DNA from: Plutella xylostella | Lineage: Eukaryota > Arthropoda > Insecta > Lepidoptera > Plutellidae | DNA: 64,000 nucleotides | Direction of reading: 5' to 3' | Assembly: GCF_932276165.1 (NCBI RefSeq) | Contig: NC_064012.1 | Coordinates: forward strand, 15,321,501-15,385,500 | Shown here: positions 58,601 through 64,000 of the stretch, piece after piece | Layout of the letters: each line of letters starts with the position of its first letter | How positions within the stretch are numbered: the first letter of the stretch is position 1 | Notes under the pieces: model-generated | Database searches by the model: none | Told to the model about the DNA's origin: nothing | The model's input: only the letters and a program-made list of their open reading frames with translations | Program-made: the position numbers and the translations under genes

Positions 58601-61600
58601 ACGCAATGGTGATCGAGTATAGGAAAGGCGAAATTGTTGACCAGCTGGGTTGCCTAAAAGCCTCAAAACATCATGAAATAGTGGTGTACGAGGACAGAGG
58701 CGAAGATCTAAGCTTTCTCAAAGGTCATATACTTGCGAGGGGCATTGACAACTGCCACCAACAAGCCGAATACTTGGTCACCGGATCTGAACGCCTACAG
58801 GAGAGGATGACCGCTGGGGCTGTCGCCGCTTCAGAACAACGGAACATGGAAAGGAGGATGCACAATTTAACATCGCAAGGGCGTGTCCAAGGGTTCCTCC
58901 AGGCTTTTAAAGCAGCTGCCTCAAGCCTTATAGGAAAACCACAGAGGACACCCGAGAGGCGCCAAATCTCCAGAGAACCTAAAACTGGAAAAAGGCTTGC
59001 CCAGAGGAAAATTACTCGAGCGGATATGGGCCAGGTGGTCCCACCGAAGCTGAAAACAGCTACCACCTCAAACGACCATCTAGAGAATGCCGCCATCGAA
59101 TTTATGGCAATTACAACCGCCACAAAGCAGGTAAATCTCTTGTCCTGCAAAACGATCATGCAGACCTACAGGCAAGAGAACGAAAGCCGGCTAAAAGTTT
59201 TACTCGAGGAGGCCGAAGCCTGCATATACGATAACAGTAGTTGCCAAGTCCTCAGAGGCAAAATGACTGGAGCGTATATGGCGGCTTATAGCGAGGAATG
59301 CGGATTCGTGCCCTGGGAACGCAACATCCCGAAACTCACTCTCCCACACAACAACCAAATGGTGGTCGTAGCTCAGTGTACCAGGATTATGCTAGAGGAC
59401 AAAATCCTAGCAAAAGCGGAAACCATTAACGCTACCTGGAATAGCTGGACGATGCCCACCATCGCTTGGGTGAACGGGGTACCTGGATGTGGGAAGACAA
59501 CCTGGGTGGTAAATAACTTCGATGTGAGCAAAGACACCATTATCACCACGACAACTGAGGCGGCCGTCGATATACGAAACAGGCTAGCGCATAGGATCGG
59601 GGACATGGTTAGAACTAGGGTACGTACGATGGCATCAGTCCTAGTAAACGGCTTTAGAGAACATGTCGGATGCCAACGCCTGATAATTGACGAGGCCCTG
59701 ATGAACCATTTCGGGGCAATCGTAATTGCCGCCCGCCTGTCCCGTGCCAGTGATATTGCTCTAATCGGAGACATCAACCAGCTACCGTACATAGACAGAG
59801 AGAACCTATTCGAACTAAGGTACAGTCGCCCAACACTGGTAGCAAACATCACCCAGGAGCTGTTGTGCTCATACAGAAACCCCATGGATGTTGCATACGC
59901 CCTAAGAGAAGTATACTCAGGTATATACGCAGCCACAGCGCGTATCCAATCCCTGCAGCTGAAAAGGTTTACAGACGCAGCAATTCCAAAATCCCAAACC
60001 AACACTCTATTCCTGACGCATACACAGGAAGAAAAAGAGACCCTGACCAGCCAAGGGTTTGGAGAAGGAACGGGATCACGCGTCTTAACCATACACGAAG
60101 CACAGGGATTGACGTACGAATCCGTCATTATCATAAAAACAAAGGATAAAATAAAGTTGCACGATAGCATACCTCACGCAGTAGTGGCGCTGTCGAGGCA
60201 CACCTCCGCCTGCACCTACTATGCGGATGACACCGAGGACGCTATCGGCAACCTCGCTAAAACGGCAATAACAGCGCCGAAGAAACGGATCCTCGAGTAC
60301 AACCTAAAGATGGCAATAAAAAATCGGGACAAAGAGGTCGTTGCCCAGCAATCAAGGCTTTTGGCAACGCAAAATGGAGCGGAATAGGAGAATTTTGATT
60401 TTAATTTTATATTGAAGGCCAAACAGTATTGCATGTATTTTATAGTTTTGTTATGTATAGTATATAGCATGTATTGTATAGTTTTGATATGTAGGTATTG
60501 TATAGTATATCATGAATTAATATTATCTGTATAAGAACTAACCAATAAAATTAAGATAGTTTTAAGAACACTGTCACACATTAACACCAGGCAAAACAAC
60601 AGCGATGACAAAAGGAGTGTGTGGCCACTGACAGGCGTCTGTTAAGTTCTCTGAAGACAGCTGACACTGGCCCTACCCTTCAAATGTTTGTTGCCATTAT
60701 AATTGTAAGTGTGACTGTGTGAAACAAAGAAAAAAAAAAAAAAGAAAAAAAAAAAAAAAAAACCAAGAAATGCACAACTGGGGGTTTTTAGTCGGTTAAA
60801 GGCCGACACTACCTGGGTCCCCTTCCCAGGTGTCTGTGTAGATTTTCCTCCAGGAGTGCAAAAAAAAAAAATATTAATAATATATAGGTATATATATATA
60901 TAAAAGATAAAATATATATATTATAAGCTTCCACATTGAGTAGTGAGTAGTCTCACAATATATTGATCTCTCAAAAAGGCACGGACATAAAGTCTGTGGA
61001 GTGATAATAAAATCTTTAAAAAAAAAAAAAAAAACCGAGACTCGACACGGTGGTGAAATTTCACCTCAATCTAGATTTAAGAGATTGGTGCATTGTGTTC
61101 CTAACTGTTTTATACCCGTTTTCTCGGTGGCTAAAATGAAGAGGATGATTGTAGAATACGTCCTCTTATAGAGACTACTCTTAGCAATGTGGCATACATT
61201 GCTAAGACTGACATAAAATTACCTGACATAAAATTGAGGACCGTAATCTTTATTATTATAAGTTGATCTTTATTAATTAAGTTTCTTTATAGTGGGGGCC
61301 ACAGTACTAATATTGTCTATAGTTATCTAATGAATACCAAACGTTTTGTGTTGCAGCTTGACATTCGAAAACACGGCAACCCCGACTGGCAGACTGTTGG
61401 GAAAATGCCTAAATGTAAGTATTTAAAAAACATATTTGTTCGAACCAAATTAAAGTTGTTGTATTGATGACTATCGTCATTGCGACAAATAGATTATCCA
61501 GTCAGCAAAGAGAAGTTGATTGAACTAGTATGTATTTAATAATCATTGACTGAGGGTGACTTGTGAATATTTATATAGCGAGCAATAGATTTAAATAAGT

Positions 61601-63555
61601 TTAAATGTCTCGTGCAAGTCACCTTCAATGGGCGATACATAGTCAAGGACAGCCGATACGTAATTCGGAGATCATGTCCACCCCAATAATCAACAAAATG
61701 TTGAGAAATATAATCGAAACTAATAGACATATATGAACATATTATATCGTCCTCCTCCAAAAGTATTAAATTTCACATATGAAAACACTTCTCCCTTCCA
61801 GTGTCCCTCCCCCAATACTCGCAAGGCGAGGGCGGCAAGACCGAGCTGTCCCTCATCGCGTTCTCGTGCCGGCACCCGGGCTGGGCGCCGCCCGCCCCGC
61901 AGCGCGCCTTCCTGCAGTCCGTGCGCCGCAGCCTGCACCAGCAGCTCGCGCCGCACACGCAACAGGTTGTGTTTTATAAACAACTAGCTGGAGATTCGCT
62001 CCGCCTTAAAAAGTTTTCCCGTGAATACCTTATAAATAACTATCTGTTAGGTACCTCGAGATTGGTTCCGCCTTAAAAAGTTTTCCCGTGGGAATTCCGG
62101 GATAAAAAAGTAACCTAGGTTCTTTCTCACGGTCTAGACCATATGTATATCAAATTTCATTCAAATCCGTTCAGCAGTTTTGGCGTGAAAGAGTAACAGA
62201 CAGACACAGATACTTTCGCATTTATAATATTAATAGTTAGGACTAGCTGTAACCTCGAGATTCGCTTCGCCTTAAAAAGTTTTCCTGTGGGTATACCGCG
62301 ATAAAAAGTAGCCTATGTGTTCATCCAAGGTGTCAGCTAACTCCATAGCTAATTTCGATAAAATCGGTTGTGCCGTTTTGACGTGAAGTCGTAACAAACA
62401 TACACACATAAACACAAACTTTCGCATTTATAATATTAGTAGGATTGTGTTATAAGCGCTGCTTATAGTGGGCGCCCGTGCGCTATCAATATCTGCGTCT
62501 TCTTCGGATACCGCTACTGTAGTGAATTTTCAATTATTACGATCATTTTAGATACTTAGATAGATAAATCATTTATTTGTTCCACTTAAAAATAACACAT
62601 AAGTACAACAAATGAGATAGGTACAGTTAAAATTTCTCGGTGTCCAAATTGTACCAATCTTAGATTTTGGAGCTATAAAGAGAAAGGATTTAATAAGCTT
62701 CTAACTACTGGACTGTTTCAAAATAGATTACCATTATAAAGCGTGCTCTATAGCACTTTACTCCTAAAGCTTGTGGTTTATATAGGTTTAAATTATAATG
62801 TTTTTTTCTTTCCCCTTTCCAGAACAAGACCATGCTGGGCTCGTTCCTGCAGCAGAGCATATTCGGCGCCAACACGCCCATGCCGGCCGTGCTGTCCTTC
62901 TACCAGCAGCGGCAGCAGCCCTTCCGGTTACCTGTAAGTGTGGTTACATTGTAAAATTATTACTTTTTACATACGCGCCTTTATGTTCGAATAATTGTAT
63001 TAAGCGTTATGCGCTAGAAACTACGTCCACGAGCAATGGAAAAGTTCCAGTGACGTATTGAACGTCAAGGGCAGGTGAAACTTTTTAATTGCTCGTTCGT
63101 GAGTGTAGTCGATATCATGTTAAATCAGTTTTGAAAGAAATGCTTTTGAAGTAGAAGTTATGTTTTTTTTTTTTAAATTTGCATCTCTAGTTAGCCATTT
63201 ATATGTAAGAATCTGTTGGAATTCAAAAGTAAATAGCATATGTTAAACCTCGGGTACAACTCGCCCAATCCGTGGAATCACTTACGATGTGCTACACTAC
63301 ATGCGCCAGCATAACATTCAACTTGTTAACTAGAAGTCTAGACTGCCCACGCTTACACACACCTTTATCCCCCAGGACATGGACGAATCCGACGGCGACG
63401 GTGCCTACGACAAGTCTACCAACGAGGAGGGGTCCATGGGAGCCAGCGCCATGGGGCTCGCCCCCCTCCTGCCCCCGCTGCCTGAGGGGGAGGCCGACGA
63501 TGTGAGGGAGATGTCGGCTAGCACACTGCATCTGTACGACTTGAAGCGGCAGCCG
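46453..63555 (+). CDS. Atg9: Autophagy-related protein 9 (15 exons, 3' end beyond window)
   Basis: Fifteen exons with consensus splice sites join to exactly 713 codons without a stop; the last ends in a donor at 63,556, so the C terminus lies outside. Atg9 is the polytopic membrane protein of autophagy, a lipid scramblase carried on Golgi- and endosome-derived vesicles that seed the phagophore and work with Atg2. Recognition rests on HIEDLDSFFTRMYRYY (residues about 60-75), CVNYPKLF, the core YMVAMVNKNLLPLQVRVPLLG (exon 5), FNELDHEL (exon 7), and GKTELSLIAF (exon 13). Hydrophobic segments occur in exons 2, 3, 6, 8 and 11. The start at 46,453 (AAAATGG, MANFSRR) is preferred over an in-frame ATG at 46,402, which would add 17 poorly conserved-looking residues. 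The introns are transposon-rich. Confidence 0.95.
47060..47330 (+). CDS. Atg9: Atg9 exon 2
   Basis: The acceptor is CCTGTTGCAG. It encodes the conserved HIEDLDSFF segment and the first membrane helix (CFYLLQLVFIMWFSTFLI). The donor is ATGTG/GTAAGAG. Confidence 0.95.
47331..48227 (+). other. Atg9 intron 2
   Basis: AT-rich with no recognisable element. Confidence 0.6.
48228..48348 (+). CDS. Atg9: Atg9 exon 3
   Basis: It encodes the second membrane helix (VIALCSVIWTMRLFISIY) and the following YAYDTKLFYNHAL. The acceptor is TCATTTCAG and the donor GAT/GTAAGT. Confidence 0.95.
48967..49091 (+). CDS. Atg9: Atg9 exon 4
   Basis: It encodes LPWVNWSTIQDRVREAQ and LDIYHRILR, a conserved cytosolic stretch. 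The acceptor is CCTTCCAG and the donor CAG/GTATGT. Confidence 0.95.
49092..50194 (+). other. Atg9 intron 4, left part
   Basis: Several short open frames but no conserved coding or known repeat; nothing supported. Confidence 0.4.
50195..50375. mobile_element. MITE, AAGGTAAGCGTCCACC family, copy 3
   Basis: It has left end AAGCGTCCACCTATCAGCAT and right end GATACCGATTGGTGATCGCT, with the family interior GGACGCATCGCATTCAGTAT. It shows what the split copy at 6404-7203 looks like without its insertion. Confidence 0.65.
50505..50815. mobile_element. GC-rich dyad cluster, possible transposon remnant
   Basis: There are repeated GCGCCGCACCG words and complementary GCGGTGTCGCTGCG/GCGGCGCCGCACCG words. 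Subterminal arrays of this type occur in some DNA transposons. The overlapping long frames on both strands (up to 148 codons) are by-products of the GC content. Confidence 0.35.
50876..51003 (+). CDS. Atg9: Atg9 exon 5
   Basis: It encodes FNNYMVAMVNKNLLPL and the RVPLLGDFHYLSKGL core, among the most conserved parts of the family. The acceptor is TTTTCCTGTCAG and the donor TTTT/GTGAGT. Confidence 0.95.
51415..51599 (+). CDS. Atg9: Atg9 exon 6
   Basis: It encodes SPWSPWENCWQLRDCYK and the membrane segment IMMLAIVNLLLAPLIQAW. The acceptor is TTTCCCCACAG and the donor GAG/GTGAGC. Confidence 0.95.
51966..52198. mobile_element. TA-flanked MITE, CACTCACGGGCAATG family, copy 3
   Basis: Inverted ends CACTCACGGGCAATGAAA and TTTTTCATTGCCCGGCAGTG flanked by TA, in Atg9 intron 6. 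Length and interior match copy 1 at 35,423. Confidence 0.8.
52255..52433 (+). CDS. Atg9: Atg9 exon 7
   Basis: It encodes LGLRTWSLFARITLRHFNEL and DHELRDRL, then AHKPSAKYLASFSSPI. The acceptor is CACCCCCACAG and the donor CCAA/GTTAGT. Confidence 0.95.
52434..53484 (+). other. Atg9 intron 7, left part
   Basis: AT-rich; the stretch at about 53,030-53,150 (CACAAACCTTTTTGGGCTGG) resembles an eroded hAT terminus. No gene is supported. Confidence 0.35.
53485..53845 (-). pseudogene. RTE-type LINE fragment (C-terminal reverse transcriptase region)
   Basis: The minus strand reads KTKVFDQCVLPVMTYGAKTW and KLKVTQRAMERAMLG, the typical C-terminal part of lepidopteran RTE retrotransposon proteins. After a frameshift it continues as KLKWQWAGHICRRTDDRWG. 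No catalytic domain is left, so it is dead. Confidence 0.8.
53846..54000 (-). mobile_element. tRNA-derived SINE
   Basis: On the minus strand, CAACTGGCTCAGTCGGGTAA contains a perfect A box and GCGGGTTCGAATCTCG a B box, followed by CGCTCTTACGGAGAAGGAAA. The tail runs directly into the RTE fragment. The 5' region is tRNA-like but cannot fold into a complete tRNA. Confidence 0.75.
54050..54310. mobile_element. Interspersed-repeat fragment
   Basis: GGGTTCCTTTTTTTCCTTTT followed by GAGGTACGGAACCCTC, then ATCGTTTCGGAGATATGCG, matches a repeat common in moth genomes from general knowledge. Short open frames here are not genes. Confidence 0.4.
54530..54745 (-). mobile_element. Lepidopteran MITE/SINE-like repeat (minus)
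   Basis: On the minus strand it reads AGCTGTTCCCGAGAGCTTCG ... AATTCCGCGATAAAAAGTAA ... AATCGGTTCAGCCGTTTTGA ... CTTTCGCATTTATAATATGA, the same family as 62,244-62,446. Confidence 0.7.
54957..56063 (-). pseudogene. 5'-truncated non-LTR retrotransposon (reverse transcriptase)
   Basis: A 315-codon minus frame (56,063-55,116) covers the second half of a reverse transcriptase, beginning at the GxPQGS region (here GYTQGS, residues 8-13), then LLGPLLFIIF and the catalytic LLFADDMKVF (DD at 41-42), GVIHDSKLLFD and the thumb. The class is Jockey/CR1-like; I cannot fix the clade. Upstream domains (endonuclease, fingers) are missing. A two-base indel just before GYTQGS seems to break the frame from GVPQGS. 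The 3' end reaches an (ATT)n tail near 54,957. It lies antisense in Atg9 intron 7. Confidence 0.85.
56158..56289 (+). CDS. Atg9: Atg9 exon 8
   Basis: It encodes NVAFISASVVGVLVALSVYD, then EHVLSIITVCGCVLAGAR, two hydrophobic segments. The acceptor is TATCTCTACAG and the donor CCAG/GTGCGT. A 22-base near-copy of its first bases lies 109 bp upstream. Confidence 0.95.
56732..56801 (+). CDS. Atg9: Atg9 exon 9
   Basis: A short 70-nt exon encoding ALIGTPEQGTVAGTARGEEL. The acceptor is CCACCCCCACAG and the donor CAG/GTGAGT. Confidence 0.9.
57271..57324 (+). repeat. Upstream copy of the Atg9 exon 10 acceptor region
   Basis: These 54 bases closely match 57,347-57,399, which contains the acceptor and the first 19 bases of exon 10; 40 of 44 match over the core. 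It includes a decoy TTGGCAG acceptor. A shorter third copy, GTGTTAGGCCACATGCACT, lies at 57,198-57,216. Confidence 0.85.
57381..57479 (+). CDS. Atg9: Atg9 exon 10
   Basis: It encodes VLGHVHYLPAGWLPRAHTRD and VAAHFRQLFQFRA. The acceptor CCCTCGGCAG is duplicated 75 bp upstream with the first bases of the exon. The donor is GCC/GTGAGT. Confidence 0.95.
57961..58107 (+). CDS. Atg9: Atg9 exon 11
   Basis: It encodes the hydrophobic VYILFELLSPVLCPLVLFSL, then SRALDIVDFYRNFTV and GIGDVCSFAQ. The donor is CAG/GTACGT. Confidence 0.95.
58144..58179. other. 14-bp perfect hairpin
   Basis: AAATCTCGATTTAG and CTAAATCGAGATTT are separated by eight bases, just before the insertion site of the helicase element. 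Role unknown. Confidence 0.6.
58231..60387 (+). CDS. Superfamily 1 helicase of alphavirus-like type in a retroelement
   Basis: Open for 718 codons from a TTG at 58,231; the frame is also open through the 5' junction, and the first ATG is codon 20 (58,288). The start is probably artificial, because the element is truncated. Helicase motifs, in order: Walker A GVPGCGKT (416-423); Walker B with DEA (487-489); motif III GDINQLP (513-519); motif V with TIHEAQG (620-626); motif VI ALSRHT (653-658). This set and spacing is that of the SF1 helicases of alphavirus-like plant viruses such as tobamoviruses. Residues 1-390 match nothing I know and include a basic stretch (about 238-270). There are no stops or frameshifts, so the insertion is young or recently active. 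It lies in Atg9 intron 11, in the sense orientation. Confidence 0.85.
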   Translation: MDCGEKGEARLRLRSVALFMDGSSERLGISFCISGARKSVAISPGLASLLNGSTSKATMKRKAYDALPVTLVGNQPCRLVRWRNKTIALFEWADDTPFVQACSWLSKLGEIALDSNVPRIISVDAMVIEYRKGEIVDQLGCLKASKHHEIVVYEDRGEDLSFLKGHILARGIDNCHQQAEYLVTGSERLQERMTAGAVAASEQRNMERRMHNLTSQGRVQGFLQAFKAAASSLIGKPQRTPERRQISREPKTGKRLAQRKITRADMGQVVPPKLKTATTSNDHLENAAIEFMAITTATKQVNLLSCKTIMQTYRQENESRLKVLLEEAEACIYDNSSCQVLRGKMTGAYMAAYSEECGFVPWERNIPKLTLPHNNQMVVVAQCTRIMLEDKILAKAETINATWNSWTMPTIAWVNGVPGCGKTTWVVNNFDVSKDTIITTTTEAAVDIRNRLAHRIGDMVRTRVRTMASVLVNGFREHVGCQRLIIDEALMNHFGAIVIAARLSRASDIALIGDINQLPYIDRENLFELRYSRPTLVANITQELLCSYRNPMDVAYALREVYSGIYAATARIQSLQLKRFTDAAIPKSQTNTLFLTHTQEEKETLTSQGFGEGTGSRVLTIHEAQGLTYESVIIIKTKDKIKLHDSIPHAVVALSRHTSACTYYADDTEDAIGNLAKTAITAPKKRILEYNLKMAIKNRDKEVVAQQSRLLATQNGAE
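61006..61011 (+). terminator. Poly(A) signal of the helicase element
   Basis: AATAAA lies a few bases before the terminal A run, on the same strand as Atg9, whose intron it occupies. Confidence 0.7.
61357..61414 (+). CDS. Atg9: Atg9 exon 12
   Basis: A 58-nt exon encoding LDIRKHGNPDWQTVGKMPK. The acceptor is TTTTGTGTTGCAG and the donor AAAT/GTAAGT. Confidence 0.9.
61802..61965 (+). CDS. Atg9: Atg9 exon 13
   Basis: It encodes QYSQGEGGKTELSLIAF (the conserved GKTELSL motif) and a Pro/Gln-rich stretch. The acceptor is CTCCCTTCCAG and the donor CAG/GTTGTG, the weakest donor of the gene. Confidence 0.9.
61975..62446 (+). mobile_element. Two adjacent lepidopteran MITE copies
   Basis: The first (61,978-62,243) includes an internal duplication of CCGCCTTAAAAAGTTTTCCC and a short GACA run. 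The second (62,244-62,446) is of the same family as the copy at 54.6 kb. They begin about 10 bp after the exon 13 donor of Atg9. Confidence 0.75.
62823..62933 (+). CDS. Atg9: Atg9 exon 14
   Basis: It encodes NKTMLGSFLQQSIFG and a Gln-rich stretch, part of the cytosolic C-terminal tail. The acceptor is CCCCTTTCCAG and the donor CCT/GTAAGT. Confidence 0.9.
63024..63105. mobile_element. TA-flanked MITE, CACTCACGGGCAATG family, deleted copy
   Basis: Only the two ends remain (CGTCCACGAGCAATGGAAAA and GCTCGTTCGTGAGTG), giving 82 bp instead of about 233. TA stands on both sides. Confidence 0.65.
63376..63555 (+). CDS. Atg9: Atg9 exon 15
   Basis: It encodes an acidic tail segment (DMDESDGDGAYDKS, then APLLPPLPEGEADDVREM). 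It ends CCG/GTAAGG, so at least one more exon follows outside the window. Confidence 0.85.
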
Positions 63556-64000
63556 GTAAGGACGTCAAGACTTTAAATGAAAGACAAATTCTATAATATG
63601 TACTTTTATATTTCTTTTGGCCGAAATGACTGGTTCGTGCGGTATCTACTTTTAAGCTAGGGTGGCCTGTCTTTGATAAGATTGGTCATAGGGAAATTAT
63701 TTATTATGGTTTGATTAGAATGTCGTGTTTTACACGGCTAAGAAATGTGGGAATCGCCATGTTTTTCTGAATAGAATGAATACATACCTACAAATAATAA
63801 ATACGTATATCTAATATATCATGAGCTTTGAACCGTTGAGTTTTTGGCGAAATTTAATGGCATATATTTTGACTAAAGCGATGCCTTATTGGCCAACAAA
63901 CCTGGACTTTTCGCAAGTTGCGTCACAACACTCTGTCCTCGGCCATATTCCCTACAAGTCTTAAATTGCAATCCATCTTATATTAAATAAATAAATTTTA
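63556..64000 (+). other. Atg9 intron 15, partial
   Basis: It begins with the donor GTAAGGACG. AT-rich, with no acceptor or exon recognised before the window ends. Confidence 0.6.

Larger units (their letters stand above)
58216..61034 (+). mobile_element. Retroposed element encoding a viral-type helicase
   Basis: The element lies between copies of AAACCGAGACTCGA (58,202-58,215) and CCGAGACTCGA (61,035-61,045, preceded by the A-tail), an 11-14 bp target duplication. It ends with AATAAA at 61,006-61,011 and a poly(A) run, so it was inserted by target-primed reverse transcription. It contains one long open frame and a 630-bp 3' UTR with an internal A-rich run at about 60,728-60,762 and GTCGGTTAAAGGCCGAC at 60,792. 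I read it as the 3' end of an R1-type LINE truncated at its 5' end; published R1 LINEs with an added tobamovirus-like helicase domain fit this, as I recall. No reverse transcriptase is left, so the LINE assignment is inference. Confidence 0.8.

Noticed and set aside
59373..60170. 265-codon open frame on the minus strand
   Set aside because: It lies fully antisense to the helicase frame, has no recognisable domain, and is explained by the codon use of the real gene.
63272..63531. 77-codon plus frame and 79-codon minus frame over Atg9 exon 15
   Set aside because: Both are out-of-frame shadows of the exon.

Overview
The window is animal nuclear DNA, almost certainly from a moth or butterfly. 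It is AT-rich and intron-rich. It carries several repeats I recognise as lepidopteran: (GACA)n-bearing MITEs ending in TATAATATTAGTTAGGAT-like sequence, tRNA-derived SINEs with a GGTTCGAATCCC B box, and RTE-type LINE fragments. Only two genes can be named with confidence.

Layout. 1-2.3 kb: the last coding exon of an unrecognised plus-strand gene (49-191), then repeats and a possible first exon ending in a splice donor at 2290. 2.6-7.4 kb: a tandem array of four diverged units of about 0.9-1.2 kb; three keep a short exon-like segment ending in a perfect GTAAGAA donor, so this may be an array of duplicated promoters and first exons. MITEs are nested in it. 7.7 kb: a possible small coding exon. 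8.6-30.4 kb: a 21-kb complex satellite whose most frequent module is a 38-bp dyad (GACACGT ... ACGTGTC) seen nearly forty times; it includes a near-perfect 1799-bp tandem duplication at 14.6-18.6 kb and is cut near its end by a hAT-type MITE with an 8-bp target duplication. 30.4-42.7 kb: transposon-rich intergenic or intronic DNA (SINEs, palindromic MITEs, a 2.8-kb foldback element with a hAT element inside) plus a proline-rich terminal exon with a poly(A) signal at 39.1-39.3 kb. 42.9-44.6 kb, minus strand: a dephospho-CoA kinase domain gene (DCAKD-like), four coding exons, 228 residues. 46.5-63.6 kb, plus strand: the autophagy scramblase gene Atg9, fifteen coding exons giving 713 codons in frame, continuing past the right edge.

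The two named genes are divergent, with 1.86 kb between them that holds three inverted-repeat elements. Atg9 introns carry a truncated non-LTR reverse transcriptase (55.1-56.1 kb, minus), an RTE fragment and a tRNA-SINE (53.5-54.0 kb, minus), and, in intron 11, a 2.8-kb retroposed element (58,216-61,034). That element has an open frame of about 700 codons ending in a superfamily 1 helicase of the alphavirus-like (tobamovirus-type) class, a poly(A) tail and an 11-14 bp target-site duplication. It is the most striking item. I read it as the 5'-truncated 3' part of an R1-type LINE that has captured a viral helicase.

The genes do not form a pathway: DCAKD-like belongs to coenzyme A biosynthesis and Atg9 to autophagosome membrane supply. 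Most of the window's interest lies in its repeats and in how they have been inserted into or copied beside exons.
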